DNA of 64,000 nt from Aquanectria penicillioides. Its lineage: Eukaryota; Ascomycota; Sordariomycetes; Hypocreales; Nectriaceae. The translations under genes and the position numbers were made by a program. The notes under the pieces were generated by a model that did not search any database, was not told the origin of the DNA, and saw only the letters and a list, made by a program, of their open reading frames with translations. Positions 12,922 through 24,080 of the stretch are shown piece after piece. The stretch is taken from contig PYIU01000007.1 of the NCBI GenBank assembly GCA_003415625.1, forward strand, positions 2,976,001 to 3,040,000, given 5' to 3'. Numbering within the stretch: position 1 is the first letter of the stretch; the number at the start of each line of letters is the position of its first letter.

Positions 12922-13778
12922 GGCGGAAGGATTTGATTCGGGGAGTTTTTGGAGGTGGTTTGCGGTGAAGGTGTGTGGCTTGCACACCGTTGGCGATTTT
13001 GTCAACTATTGCCTTACGTAGGTGCTTTGTTCTTCCATATCACGTGTTGATATGTGTTTTCTGTGGTGTGCCTGCAACCGACCTGAAGACGAAACGGCCA
13101 GAATGTCCAACAACAAAGTGACAGGGAATGATCAAAATGAGTAATTGAACCCTCTAATACCCGAGAATCCTCAGTTCATTTAGATATTGAGAATTTAACA
13201 ACCTGGTGCAACTCTTGCCCTGAGACTTGCTACGAAACCACCTACCCTGGAGCCCAGATATGCCCCATCGCCAACCAGTGCTGGGATGGGCCACATTAGG
13301 TCACTCGATGAAACAAAACAAGGCTCTTCGGAAAAAAGAAATGCCCAAAAGTCTAATGTCAAACAGACAATCAAACAAACGGCAAAAAAGCAACTCCTTG
13401 GTCCCCTCAGTCGTGTTTCCCAATCTGTGTCTGGACAGGGACGCCATTGGCTCACTCCTTCAGCCTCAACGCCAAGTTATTACCATGACTGTAATCACTT
13501 GCATCGAGGGGCGCATATTTAGTGTTGACAGTAAAAAAAAAACCGTAAATTGTTGCCATGGTCATGCCTAGCTGTATCTCTAATGGATTTCGCATCCTGC
13601 ATTATAAATGTACACGTCTCGGAAACTCCTTTTTATCCTAGGGTTTTATGCCGAGGCTTCCTTGCCTATCCGCCGACTCGTTCGTTTCGTTGGTGGGGAT
13701 TCGTTTCTTTGAAAAAAAAAAAAAAAAGACCTCTGCAACATTCTTTCAAAAAACCAATAAACTTCCGGGTATTCCCAT
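12922..13778. other. Intergenic, PTH2 upstream / GT64 downstream
   Basis: No coding potential is recognisable. It contains several A-tracts, including runs of ten or more A at about 13531-13540 and 13710-13727, consistent with UTR or spacer sequence. It should hold the PTH2 promoter and the 3' UTR of the glycosyltransferase gene. Confidence 0.5.
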
Positions 13779-14937
13779 TTAACCGGTAATCCTCACGCCT
13801 CGTTGCATGTGTCCGGTCTCGTTGACCAGAGGCATGTACTGGAACATGTCGGCAAAGTCCTGGACGCACTTGCTGCGGGCTTCCAGGTGGCCGGGCTTGG
13901 TGCTGATGCCCTTGGAGGGCATGTAGTTGACGTACTGCTTGTGGCCGTTGACGAGGAGGGGACCCTCCTGGGTCAGGTGGGACGAGACAAAGTTGAGGGC
14001 GATGTCCTCGCAGTTGAAGTGCTCGTCGACGTACTCGCGGATGCCGTTCATGGTGGTCTCGTTGGCGGAGTAGTAGTCCATGAAGGAAATGTGGGAGAAG
14101 CACAGGTTGGTGAGGATCATCGAGTACAGGTCCTGGTCCTCATCGTTGGAGCAGAATGTGTACTGCCACTGGCCGTCCTTGGGGGTCGAGCATCGGGCAA
14201 GGGCGCCGACGAGGCGGTTCTGGCCGAACTTGCGCCAGGTCTGGAAGACGAACTCGAGGTCCTTGGGTCGGTAGTAGACGTCGTCGTCGGAGAGCAGAAT
14301 GGCCTGGGTCTTGTAGGCTGGGTCGGGCCAGAGCTTCTCGTTGAGGCTGTTGACGCGGGAGACGCGGTAGCGCACGGGCACGCCAAATGTGGAGTTGAAG
14401 TCGGCGGGGGAGTGTCTTCGAGATCGTTCCAGACGATGACGATTTCCTCGAGGGAGGGGATGTTCTCAGACAGAAGCGCATTCAAAGTGTCGTTGAGCTC
14501 CTTGGGGCGCTGGTAAGTTTGCAGGGCGATGCTGTCAAGCAGGGATGTTAGCAAGGGGTTTCGGATTCTGCGCTCAATCGCCAACACTCGATTCAACTCC
14601 AAATGCGCGAGGCAGCGCAATGACAAAAGTGGAGATGCGATGAGGTTAAATAGCCGTGATGCAATACGTACGTGAACTTGTCCTCGGCCAGGTGGCTGTA
14701 CTTGGCCTGGGACTGCTTCCAGAGGGCCTCGCCAGTGAGGGGCTCCTGGTGGGCGGCGCTGTTGCCGGGCAAGATGTTGTCCAGGGCGGGCACTCGTTCG
14801 CGCACATTGGTGAGGTGGGCCACGACAATGATGAAGGCGAGCGAGAAGAAGACGGTGACGAAGACGGAAAGGAGGCGGCGCAAGCTGCGCGAGGTGGTGA
14901 ACCCCAGGAAGTGACTGGGCTTCTCGTACAGATCCAT
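13779..14937 (-). CDS. GT64-family type II membrane glycosyltransferase (one-base frameshift)
   Basis: Exostosin-like (EXTL2-type) glycosyltransferase of family 64, expected in the Golgi lumen. Exon 1 14672-14937 and exon 2 13779-14531 are joined by a 140-nt intron, giving about 339 aa once the frame is corrected. A single transmembrane anchor lies at about residues 22-42 after a short basic cytosolic tail. The catalytic domain starts at FTIALQTYQRP, followed by IVIVWND, the metal-binding DDD in LLSDDDVYYRP, and a CEDIALNF motif, all as in GT64. The frame breaks at 14406-14410, a run of five C on the coding strand; six would restore continuity into VPVRYRVSRV. Substrate is unknown. Downstream sequence is fully conserved-looking, so an assembly error is more likely than decay. 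Confidence 0.85.
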
Positions 14938-16710
14938 TGTGCTGTTGTGTCGGATGTGATGCTAAGAATAGGTGTTCGCGCTCACAGTCTCTCGATCATT
15001 ACACCGTAACCAAGTCGTTGAATTTCGGCGGTCGTGTTCGTCCTCGTCGATTTAATTAAGAGCAATCAGATGCCTCTGGGTATGCGGAAAGGAGCGTGCG
15101 AAGGCCAGAGCGGTCGAGGGTGCGTTGTGAGTTTGTCGACCGGTGAGTGCTTTGACAACTAGCCAACAGTGCAGTGCGCACGTAGAAATGACGAAGCAGG
15201 AAGAAGAGCCGTGCAGGCGAAAGCCAAGATCGAAAGAAAAGAATGCAACGACGAAACAAAGCCGAGACGGGAAAATGGGCTTGTGTTTCCGAGTCAAGTG
15301 ATGTTCTGGGCTCGAGACTTGTCTCAGCGAGCCCCAGGGTGTTTGGGGAATGTGTCAGACAACTACAAGGAACAGAAGAAACGAGTGAAGATCTGAACAA
15401 AACCAAAAACAGCACCGGCGAAGGAAGAGCGGGAAGGCTAGGAACTGTCCTCGCGGGGCGCGGGCGACGGGTCTTTAAAATCATTCATCGGGGAGCGTCC
15501 GCCCATCTCCCATTGTGGTGATCCAACTAATAACCTTGGTCTAAGGCCCAATAGTCGTCCCCTAGTCCCAAATTCCCAATATCCCTCTCCCCTAAGCCTC
15601 GTTGATGAAATTGCCCCTGAAACTATGCCTCACACCCCCCCAAAATGGCCCCGCGCACGAGATAAAAAAAACAAACTCATTTTTTCCCCTTCACCCTTCC
15701 TTGCTCTCCTTTAGGCGGACTGGAATTCTGGTTCCTCATCCTTGCCCGTCGGCAGCGCGGGCGCAGGCATGCGCGAGGCTGGTGCACACGCTGGACGGTG
15801 ATTTGCCAGGAGAGATTAAGATGCCGCTGACGTTACTCGTTTCTGCCACACTCGTTTGTCCTTCTACCGCAGGCCTGACTCTGCCAAGCTTCAGGGGCGC
15901 TGAGGGTCGTCTGCTTGTCTGCAACAGACACAGTGCAGTCTCCGTACATGGACTGCAATTCATCCGATCGACGGAGGCGCTGGCAAACTCCGCTAGCCCG
16001 GAAGAAGCAGCACGGGAAACAACCCAACTGCCAAACCGACCCTTATCAACGAGGCGGCGCCACCAATTGCGAACCGCGTACCCAACGGCCGACGGAGCTT
16101 GAATGCGCCGCTGAAGAAGCGAGCACCTGGAGAAGCGAGGACGCGCGTCATGGTCGGCCCTGCAGGCCTTGTCCGTCATGGTTCGTCCGCTGATGCCGCT
16201 TGGCTATTCCCGAGAGCGGGATGCCATGGCGTCCACTCGAGGCCAGAGATCAGAGGGCCTGTTTGCCTACTGAGGCTCTCGGTTACTTCCCCGTGGAAAT
16301 CTCGGCTATCGCGTTCCGTGGGGCGTCAGAAAAACCTCGTACTATGTACGTACTGTAAAGGCGGGTGGGAAACCATCTCGTCAACTGACGGCCCTCTATC
16401 ACAGGGCTCGGCAATATTCGCAAGGGGAGGTGCCAAGGTGTGCGGTGGGTGTGGGCCGGATTCCTTCATACCGTAGCTCTCTCTCCCTTGTGAGGCGACC
16501 CGCGTACCAAGTAAGTCATGCGCATACCGTTTGATGCCTCTGAATGAGACATGAACGAGGAGTACTCTGTATTGCCAAGGAGTAGACGAGAGCATAGCCC
16601 TCGCCCCCTACCGGTACCACGACGGCAGGGAAGAAAAGTCGACAGCTGTTAGGGGAAGACGCCAGATTCAGGCAATGGAATTGATTAAGCCCCAGGTATT
16701 TGGAAAGCCC

Positions 16711-16770
16711 CCAGGCAAGGTCCCAGGCAAGGTCCCAGGTAAGGTCCTAGGCAAGGCCCCAGGCAAGGTC
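16711..16770 (+). repeat. 12-bp minisatellite, five units
   Basis: Five tandem copies of CCAGGCAAGGTC with a few substitutions (third unit has GGTAAGG, fourth starts CTAGG). The period is a multiple of three, so one frame reads P-G-K-V repeated; there is no sign that it is translated. It lies inside the large GT64-NRK1 gap. Confidence 0.9.
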
Positions 16771-17319
16771 CCGAGAGGGTACCATTACCGTGCTCTATCT
16801 GGCAACTCTGTTTCACCCCCTGCTGCCCAGGACCCTGCACGCGCACACGACACCCAGCGAGTTTGGAAGGCCAGTTTCCCACCAGCCCAGTGGTTGGCCT
16901 CGCAAGGCTCAAGAGGATGTTAGCGAGCGGACATCAGCACCGCAGTTGGGGGGGCACAGGCCCTCGTATTGGGAGTATGGGGGAGGGGCAGGTTGTTGGT
17001 GATGGTGTTGCGGGAGCTCAGCTGTACGAGTAGTTCGTACATAGGATGGATATCCGTTGCTTGGTCGGCCAGGCAAATGGCCACCAACCAAGTCACCAGG
17101 GTCCAGTGCTACAGAGGTTGAGAGAGTCGCAAACGCAAACGCATTAATCCATTAATCCCTAGCCTCTCGTTAGCCCCGTCTCCTAAATCCAGCCACGCCG
17201 ATCCTGATCTGTCCGAAGATCCGACCTTTGGTTACAGCCCTGAACTGAAGGTACCAAATAAATGAATTTTAGGAGTGGTATTCGGTCTCGCTGACAGGAC
17301 AAGGGTGGCAGGCGAGGTA

Positions 17320-17358
17320 ACATGGGATGGTGACATGGGACGGTGACATGGGACGAGG
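17320..17358 (+). repeat. 13-bp tandem triplicate
   Basis: Three adjacent copies of ACATGGGAYGGTG, the last ending GAGG. A short local duplication in non-coding DNA with no assigned function. Confidence 0.8.
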
Positions 17359-18098
17359 CCAGGATCCCACGTCCGCGAGGAGCCACAAGGAAACACAAGC
17401 AACCGCAAAAGGAGCCACAGGGGATCCTGAAGAGAGTCAAAGGAAGGACAGGGAGGCTCTAAAGAGGCCACGGCGGCGGCTCCAGCGCCCCGTTGTTCGG
17501 CAAGGGGCTCGTCCAATGCGGAGCAATACGCGGGTGCCAAGCTCGTCAATCGTCTAATTTACGTGACCCTACTCCGTATAGGTACCTACATTCGTCTGTT
17601 GGTGGTCTCCCCGAGCCGCCAAGGCCGCGGTGGGAGTTAAAGAAGACGACGGGGCAGTTGAATATGGCAATACCGGTACTCTCTGGGCCATGTGCAGCCA
17701 TTAGCACGCCACACAAAGACATTGGCACTGTTAGCACGGCCCGGCCCTGGGCCTCGTTGCTTTTTTTTTTTCCCCTCTGGGCCCTTCTGGGCGTCCTCGC
17801 GCGATAGCCGGCCTCTATGCAAGGAATAGGGGATGAAGATGTGATGCGATGCGATGAGATGTGATGGCTAATGGCGATGGTATGGAGGAGGCGGTCGCAA
17901 AGAGAGGCCAATGTTTCCGATTGCCTCGGGTCAGCATTTTCCACTTGCGCCGCGCTCTCATTTTATTTCAGTGTCGCGCGCTGACTGTGCCTCAAGACGT
18001 GCCCCTCCCTCTACGCACTAGAGCATTCTATCCGTGGAAAGCGTGTGAGCTAACGGGGGAGAGCCCTGGAAGCGAGCCCTGGAAGCCCTCGAACCTCA

Positions 18099-18130
18099 CC
18101 CCCCCCCCCCCCCCCCGCCCCCCCCGCCCC
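18099..18130 (+). repeat. Long poly-C tract
   Basis: Eighteen uninterrupted C (18099-18116), then G, eight C, G and four C. It sits about 200 bp upstream of the NRK1 start. Such runs can form quadruplex or i-motif structures and are also error-prone in sequencing. Confidence 0.9.
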
Positions 18131-18329
18131 GGCTGTAATTTAACTTGCTTGTCCTTACCTTATCAATCGCACGGACCAGCCCATCACATCACTTCATAGC
18201 TCCTCTTCCGTCATCCAAGTCAAAGCTCGCTCAGCGATCGCCTCCGCTGCCTCGCTCTGTTCCCCCACGTGGCCTCTGCGTTTGTCCCTTGGAACCCTGG
18301 AAAGCAAGTTATAGCTGGGAGCAGGAAAA

Positions 18330-19313
18330 ATGGCCTCTGCCTCTGCCGGTAGGGCCCTCATCGTGGCCCTCTCCGGATGCTCCTCCAGCGGCAAGACCAC
18401 GCTGGCCCGCCTGCTGCGGGACATATTCCCCCACACCTTTATCCTGCACGAGGACGACTTTTACCGCCCGGAGAATGAGTGAGTCTGGCTGTCGAGGCTT
18501 CCGTCAACATCTACCGGTACTGCCTGTCACTTCACAGCCCGTATCCCGCCCGTATTCCCGTATCCCGTGTCTCGTAGAAACATGGCCAGTGTCTAATCCG
18601 CGCGTGCCAAACACAGGCTCCCCTCCAGAGATGGCCTACTAGACTGGGACTGCGCCGAGGCTCTCGACATCCCTGTCATGGCCGAGTCCCTCGCTTACAT
18701 CCGCGACCACGCTGCTTTTCCTGTATGCCTCACTCTGCCCAAGTCGAAAACAATGCCTCCCCCCCTAGCTATGGCTTCTTCGCTCCTAACAAGTCCACTT
18801 TTCTAGCCCACGCTCGACTCAAAGGAGGACCAGAACTCGGTGGGCAAGTGCCCGGTCTCGGACGCCGTCATCCAGGCCCAGAAGGACAAGGTCGCTGCCG
18901 CGCTGCCCACATCCCACTCGCTCCGGTCCAGCCTCCGCTTGTGCCTCTTTGACGGCTTCCTGCTCTTCTCGCCCGCCATGGCCGCCATCCAACCGAGCCT
19001 CGACGTCAAGCTGTTCCTGCGAGCCTCGCACGCCAAGGCCAAGGCCCGTCGCGAGGCCCGAGACGGCTACGTCACGCTCGAGGGCTTCTGGGCCGACCCG
19101 CCGGGCTACGTCGACAAGATTGTCTGGCCCAACTACGTCCAGGAGCACGCCTGGATGTTCAAGGACGGCGACGTCGAGGGTGAGTTCCGAGAGGATGTGC
19201 TGGAGAGGGAAGGAATCCGGGTGCAAAAAGGCGTAGGCGTCGATGGGGACATTGGCAAAACGCTCGAATGGACCGTCGACACGCTACTCGAAGAGTTGAA
19301 GAAGCGGGATTAG
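18330..19313 (+). CDS. NRK1: Nicotinamide riboside kinase
   Basis: Phosphorylates nicotinamide riboside to NMN in the salvage route to NAD; cytosolic. Three exons, 18330-18478, 18617-18722 and 18807-19313, encode 253 aa, close to the yeast Nrk1 length. The P-loop GCSSSGKTTLAR lies at about residues 14-25, followed by HEDDFYRPENE and the DGLLDWDCAEALD segment across the first splice junction, which are hallmark regions of the family. The lid and C-terminal part (LCLFDGFLLF, then an Arg/Lys-rich stretch and DPPGYVDKIVWP) are intact. The ATG is the first that keeps the P-loop near the N-terminus. It converges on the Dicer gene, whose stop is 223 bp away. Confidence 0.92.
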
Positions 19314-19442
19314 AATCTGGTTAGCTCACTGGGATAGACTGGTGGTGTTACAAGATGGCCTCGATTGCTATTAGACGTCCTTATTGAAAACCACACCCTG
19401 CATGTTGCCATCCGTCTTGACTTGTTTTCTATCCTGCTTCTC

Positions 19443-19519
19443 GCTCACTTCCCATTCACTTCCCGTTTACTTTCCATTCGCCTCCTATTCACTTTCTGTT
19501 CACCTCCCGTTCACCTCCC
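19443..19519 (+). repeat. 11-bp tandem repeat between convergent genes
   Basis: Seven degenerate units of about RTTCACYTCCC, followed by a partial eighth. The last full units (GTTCACCTCCC twice) are identical. It fills the gap between the 3' ends of NRK1 and DCL2, so it probably lies in one or both 3' UTRs. Confidence 0.85.
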
Positions 19520-19536
19520 GTTCACAACGCCATTGC

Positions 19537-22500
19537 CTATTCTGAGTCTATAGCCATGCTCGTCTCCGTCAAAAACCTTACAGCCAGCTCTGCCGCCTTG
19601 GTCTTTACTTCTTCCTTGCTAACTCCGTGCTTGACGTGAGCCACAGTCCGCCCTCCAACCTGGACCGTGCAACTGTGCTCCCGCTCGCCGCCAGGGCCGT
19701 CCACTGATCCATACTCGTAGCGGACCGGCTCGTTGACTGCAAGCTTGCCCAGCTCCTCTTTAGGATGCTGGACGTGGACGTTGTCCTGCAACATGCGCTC
19801 CAGATAGGGAAGCACCGAGAACCGTCGTAGGACGGCCTCGCAAACCTCAATGGAGCCCGAATCAACCCACACCGCGCCGAGGAGGGCTTCAAAGAGGTCG
19901 GAGTAAAATTTTCTCGGTTGAAGACGCGCCAGTAGTGCCCAGGGATAATGTGTTCCACGGGCAAGAGCATCACCAATGTCTCCACGCAGGCCCTCGAAGC
20001 GCCTCGTCATTTCCGCCTGTTCGATGCCAATCGCTGGCATGGCGTGGCGCATAAACTTCCACAGCGGCAGGGTGACCTCCCTCTTCTCCACGTCTCCGTC
20101 TGCGTTGATAAAGCTCTCCTCTGTTTGTAGACCGTGCTCGAGGCTAACAAAGGCTAAAAAATCGCCGTTTACCATGGCTGTTTTGATCATATGCAGCTTG
20201 GAATGAGGGAGCGGTGGCTGCACGTTGAACACCTTGGTGACGATGATGTAGTCAAGGATTGCATCGCCGAGAAACTCCAGTCGCTCGAGCGACCGCCAGC
20301 GGGTATCAGCTGCATATGATGCATGCGTCATTGCCTCGATCAACAGAGACTTCTTTTTGAATGAATATTTGACCAGGTCCTCCAAAGGCTGTAGGGTAGG
20401 GGGAAGCTCAACGCCGTTGGCAGCGTGGTCGAACAGAATTTGACGCCCCTTCATCTGGTCAAGCCATCTAACTCTCTCTTTTCCTTCTCCAGAGAGAAAG
20501 AGGGAAATGCACTTCAAAGCCTTGGGTATGCCACCGTTTTGGTAGGCGGCTCCAATGAGTGCTTCCACAACGTCTGCGAGTACTTTTGAGGGTAACATCC
20601 TGCGTGGCGCTTGCTCTTCGTCTAGAACATCATCTGCGTAAACTGGCCTCCATTTCTGCCCGGTGAATATCTTTGACAAAATAAACTTGGGCACACTATT
20701 CTTAACCGAAGCCTCCAGCAACCTGGAGTTTGACACTTGGCGATCTTTGAAAAAGGACAGGTAGCCCTCGGGCCATCCTAGGTCTGTCAACATTTTTTAG
20801 CATGGGATGGAAAGGTAGGGTGAAGTTACTTACGGTCCGCGGAGGCCTGGATGACGACGCAAAATTTGAGAATGGAATCTCCCAGAAACTCCAGTCTTTC
20901 GTAGTCGACAGGCTCCGAGGCGTTACGAGAGCTGATTGCCTCGACCACCAGCTGCAGATCGGCAATTCCAACCGGCTTTAGGATCGTCTCCGATAGCTGG
21001 ATTGCAGTCGCCATTACTTCGAGCTCGTGCATCACGGACGGAATTAGCATGCCGAATTGGACAAATCGTTTCGGAATGCTATCGACCCTCGCGACCGTCA
21101 TGGGAAGAACCCAGGTGTACGGCTTCACACTGACAGGCTGCTTCTTCGGGTTTTCAAAGATGCGATGGAGAAAATCCGCCCGCTTTGTCGTCTTCCTCAG
21201 CGTGAGATACGGTACATCCTCTGGGGCTTTTTCGTACTCATAGAATGGATGTTGTACATCTTCAATAGGCGGCTTCGATGGCAATATGCCAGTGTACTCA
21301 AAGGGCCTATCTGATGGATCTCGGACTAGGAAAGGCATGCCAACATGATGCTTCTCAGGATCAAAGGCAGCAGCTCCGATCTGGTCACTTGAGATGTTGC
21401 TGTCATTGGAGAAGACCTTGATAACATGGCCGCGGTCTTCCACTGCCCATCGGTGCTTGAAATGAAGAGACAGGAGTGCTGAGGTATGGTCCGGTAGCTT
21501 GGCCGCCTCGCGATGAGAAATCTTCCTACCAGGGCCGATGACAAGCCTCCATTCCTGTTCCCACTCGGGGTATATGCGGATTGGCCGAGGATTGCGAATC
21601 AAGATGGGAAGAACAATGCTATATTGGCCGAGGGGCTCGCCCTTGCCGTCGAGCAAGCTTAGAGGGTACAGCCACTTGTCTCCAGCGCCCTGCCAAACCT
21701 GGGCTATTGTTGTCCAAGGGTTGAGAGGTGGCGCTTCCGTTGCTGTTGGTACTCGCGGCTCTGGGGGGACTTCCTTGATGGGCAATAGATTATCGTTGAT
21801 CAAACCCGCTTTGTAAAGAGCCAAATACGCATGGAAGGCGGCGTCCTTGGTTGCATTCTTTTGAGATGTCCATGCAGAAGCACTTCTGGCCTGCCGGAGG
21901 TGTGGTTCAAGAAATGACGGAAGAAGCACCGTGGCCTTGACCGGCGAGTCTTCCTTGTTGGTTACGCGGCGAATAATGTAGTCCGGCCGACAGTCGACAA
22001 ACTCGCCCTGCGATGCAACTCGGCAAAAGTGCTCCAAGTGCTGCTTGGCGCTGTTGAGATCGAGTCGTGCGCCGGTAGATTCCACGACAAAGAAGAGGGC
22101 CCCCTCTGCCTCTGCCTCTAGCTCTTCCAGACGGCGCAGCTCATCCCTTTCTTCCTGGTATTGTTTCTTCATCTCCTCTTCTAGGGCCTCCCACTCGACT
22201 GGGCCCTTTCCGGATCGCTCGTGGAGGAGGACTAGCTTCGATTGCTTCATCCGCGCCCGGCCGCGGCGTTGGATGAATGATTTGAGGTTCGCAGGCTTCT
22301 CGAAGCAAACCACCAAGTTACATGCAGGCACGTCGATTCCTTCTTCTAGAACACTTGTTGCTACCAGCAAATTTATCTTTCCTGACCGAAAATCCTGGAG
22401 TGCGCCAAGTCCAAGGCCCTTGTTGAACTCGTAAACGTTCTTATTACGGCTGCCAAAATTGGATGTGCCCACCATGGTTCCGATGCGATACTTTTCTAGC

Positions 22501-24080
22501 ACATCTGGAAAGCAGGTTAGCAAGTCTGTCAAGATGGTGACAGTTGCCCTTTCTTTGACAAAGACTATTCCGACGACATTATCACCGGCAGAGAGCAGCT
22601 CTCGAATCAGAAGGTTAGCCTTCTCGGACAGGTCTGATTTGGCAGGCGACAGGCGTGAACGGGGGTCGAGTGAGACCTGACGAAGGAAGCCAGCGAGATA
22701 TTTCTTGTCATCATTTATCCACTCGTCGTCGTCTGCCTGCGGCGAATCCACACGATCCAACACTTCCTCAATGACCCGTGTGATGTAGCAATCGACGGCC
22801 CAGGGACCAAGTTCACGATGGACTTCTTTGCAGCGACCCCAGAACCCCTTCATCTGGTTTTGGGTGTACGTGTCGTGCTTGAACATTGCCCTTCGGAACT
22901 CGCGCCGACCCTTCTCGCTTCCAATGGCCAAGAGCCTCGGAAGTTGTGGGTCAGTTTTTATGTCGACACCTCTATACACTGCACGCAACGAGTTCATGGC
23001 GGCAGTGTGCTCTGGGAACTCGACGGAATCATATTCTCGATGCAGAAGAACTGGCTTATTTACACACCTAAGAAGCTCGTCTCGATGAAGGGTCGGGGTG
23101 ATGCATTGGGCATCCATGGTCGATTCCAGGATTGCAATGTCGGTGAGTTCCGATCGCATCATGGGACTGGCAGTCAGTCCCAGCACAGAGGGAACTGGTC
23201 TATTGGCGTCCTTTTGTGGGTGATAAAAGTTCTTCATGATGCTGCTGCCGGGATGGTTGCCCTTGCAGTTGTGTGCTAGATTCACTGTTAGGTAGGAAAT
23301 GACAAGGGACTGGGGAGATTGAACCTTCGTCAACGACCAGGAGAGCCAGCCTATCCATCTTGACAAACGCATGTGTTAAAGCATCAAGCAGCACCTGAAA
23401 AGTGGAAACAACGATTCGTGTTCCATCTAGAACTGTGCACCATGTTGCCTCGGACCAGCTGTCTAGTTTATCATTGCCAGTCAGCACCTTGATGGAAACC
23501 GCCGAGTTCTGGAGTCCAATGACCTCAAACTGCTGCTCGCATAAGGAAACGGTAGGAGCAAGAAACCAGACGATCTGCACGGTGTTAGTTTGGTTCCGAG
23601 AGTCTGGGACGGCTGGTTACCTTGTCAGGCAAACATCTTTCCAATTCCGCCTTGATACGCAGAACAGCACTAAAGACGGTTAGATTCTAAGAAACAGGAA
23701 CAAGCTGACAAGGTGTGCTTACACTTGCGTCTTGCCACTTCCAGTATCCATCTAAATCGTTGTGTAAGTCAAGGGCCGGAACTGGTTCTTGGCGGGCAAC
23801 CTACCGCAACAATCACATTGCGACGGAGGCTCTGGTCGAGCATCTCCAATTGGTACGCCCGCGAACTCATGACTTGCGGAGCGGGCCCGTTGGTTTCGGC
23901 CTTGTTCTCGAGCTCAAGGTCGGCCTTGATTCCTGAGGAGCCATCTGGAGTGACGGCTGAGACGAGCTCAGTAATATGGGCAATCGGGTCGAGCGCGTCG
24001 TCAACGGCCAACCCATCCCAGGCCGAAGTAGACTCCGAGTCCCCATCTTCGGCGGGAAGCGAGTAGCATTGCGGCTCCAT
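19537..24080 (-). CDS. DCL2: Dicer-like protein 2
   Basis: RNase III/helicase enzyme that cuts double-stranded RNA into small RNAs for RNA silencing; in known fungi DCL2 dominates antiviral and quelling responses. Six exons: 23805-24080, 23723-23751, 23621-23669, 23325-23574, 20834-23275 and 19537-20783, giving 1430 aa. Walker A (MDTGSGKTQ) is encoded by the 29-nt second exon, and the DEAH box is split by intron 4. Helicase-C motifs lie near residues 500-530 (ATSVLEEGIDVP, QRRGRAR). A Dicer-dimerisation domain lies at about 600-710. RNase IIIa (ERLEFLGDSILKF) is near residue 1000, RNase IIIb (ERLEFLGDAILDY, then DLFEALLGAVW) from about 1180, and a dsRNA-binding-like tail at about 1350-1425. 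Catalytic Glu/Asp residues are present in both RNase domains. No PAZ domain is recognisable, as usual in fungi. DCL1 is less likely given the overall arrangement, but I cannot run a phylogeny. Confidence 0.93.

Larger units (their letters stand above)
14938..18329. other. 3.4 kb repeat-bearing intergenic region
   Basis: No gene is supported. The longest frame (about 15602-16102, +) has unbalanced, low-complexity composition and no recognisable domain. The stretch carries a 12-bp minisatellite (16711-16770), a 13-bp triplicate (17320-17358), long C tracts (18099-18130) and several pyrimidine-rich blocks. It must contain the promoter and leader of NRK1 at its right end and of the GT64 gene at its left end. 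A non-coding transcript cannot be excluded. Confidence 0.5.

Noticed and set aside
12922..13005. N-terminal extension of PTH2 by 28 residues
   Set aside because: The extension has no family resemblance, and the ATG at 12921 places the membrane anchor at a normal distance from the start.
15602..16102. A 166-codon plus-strand frame in the large gap
   Set aside because: No domain, low-complexity composition, overlapped by similar-length frames on the other strand, and no splice-supported extension.
16711..16770. CRISPR-like or translated repeat array
   Set aside because: Units are adjacent with no spacers, and the sequence is eukaryotic non-coding DNA; it is a simple minisatellite.
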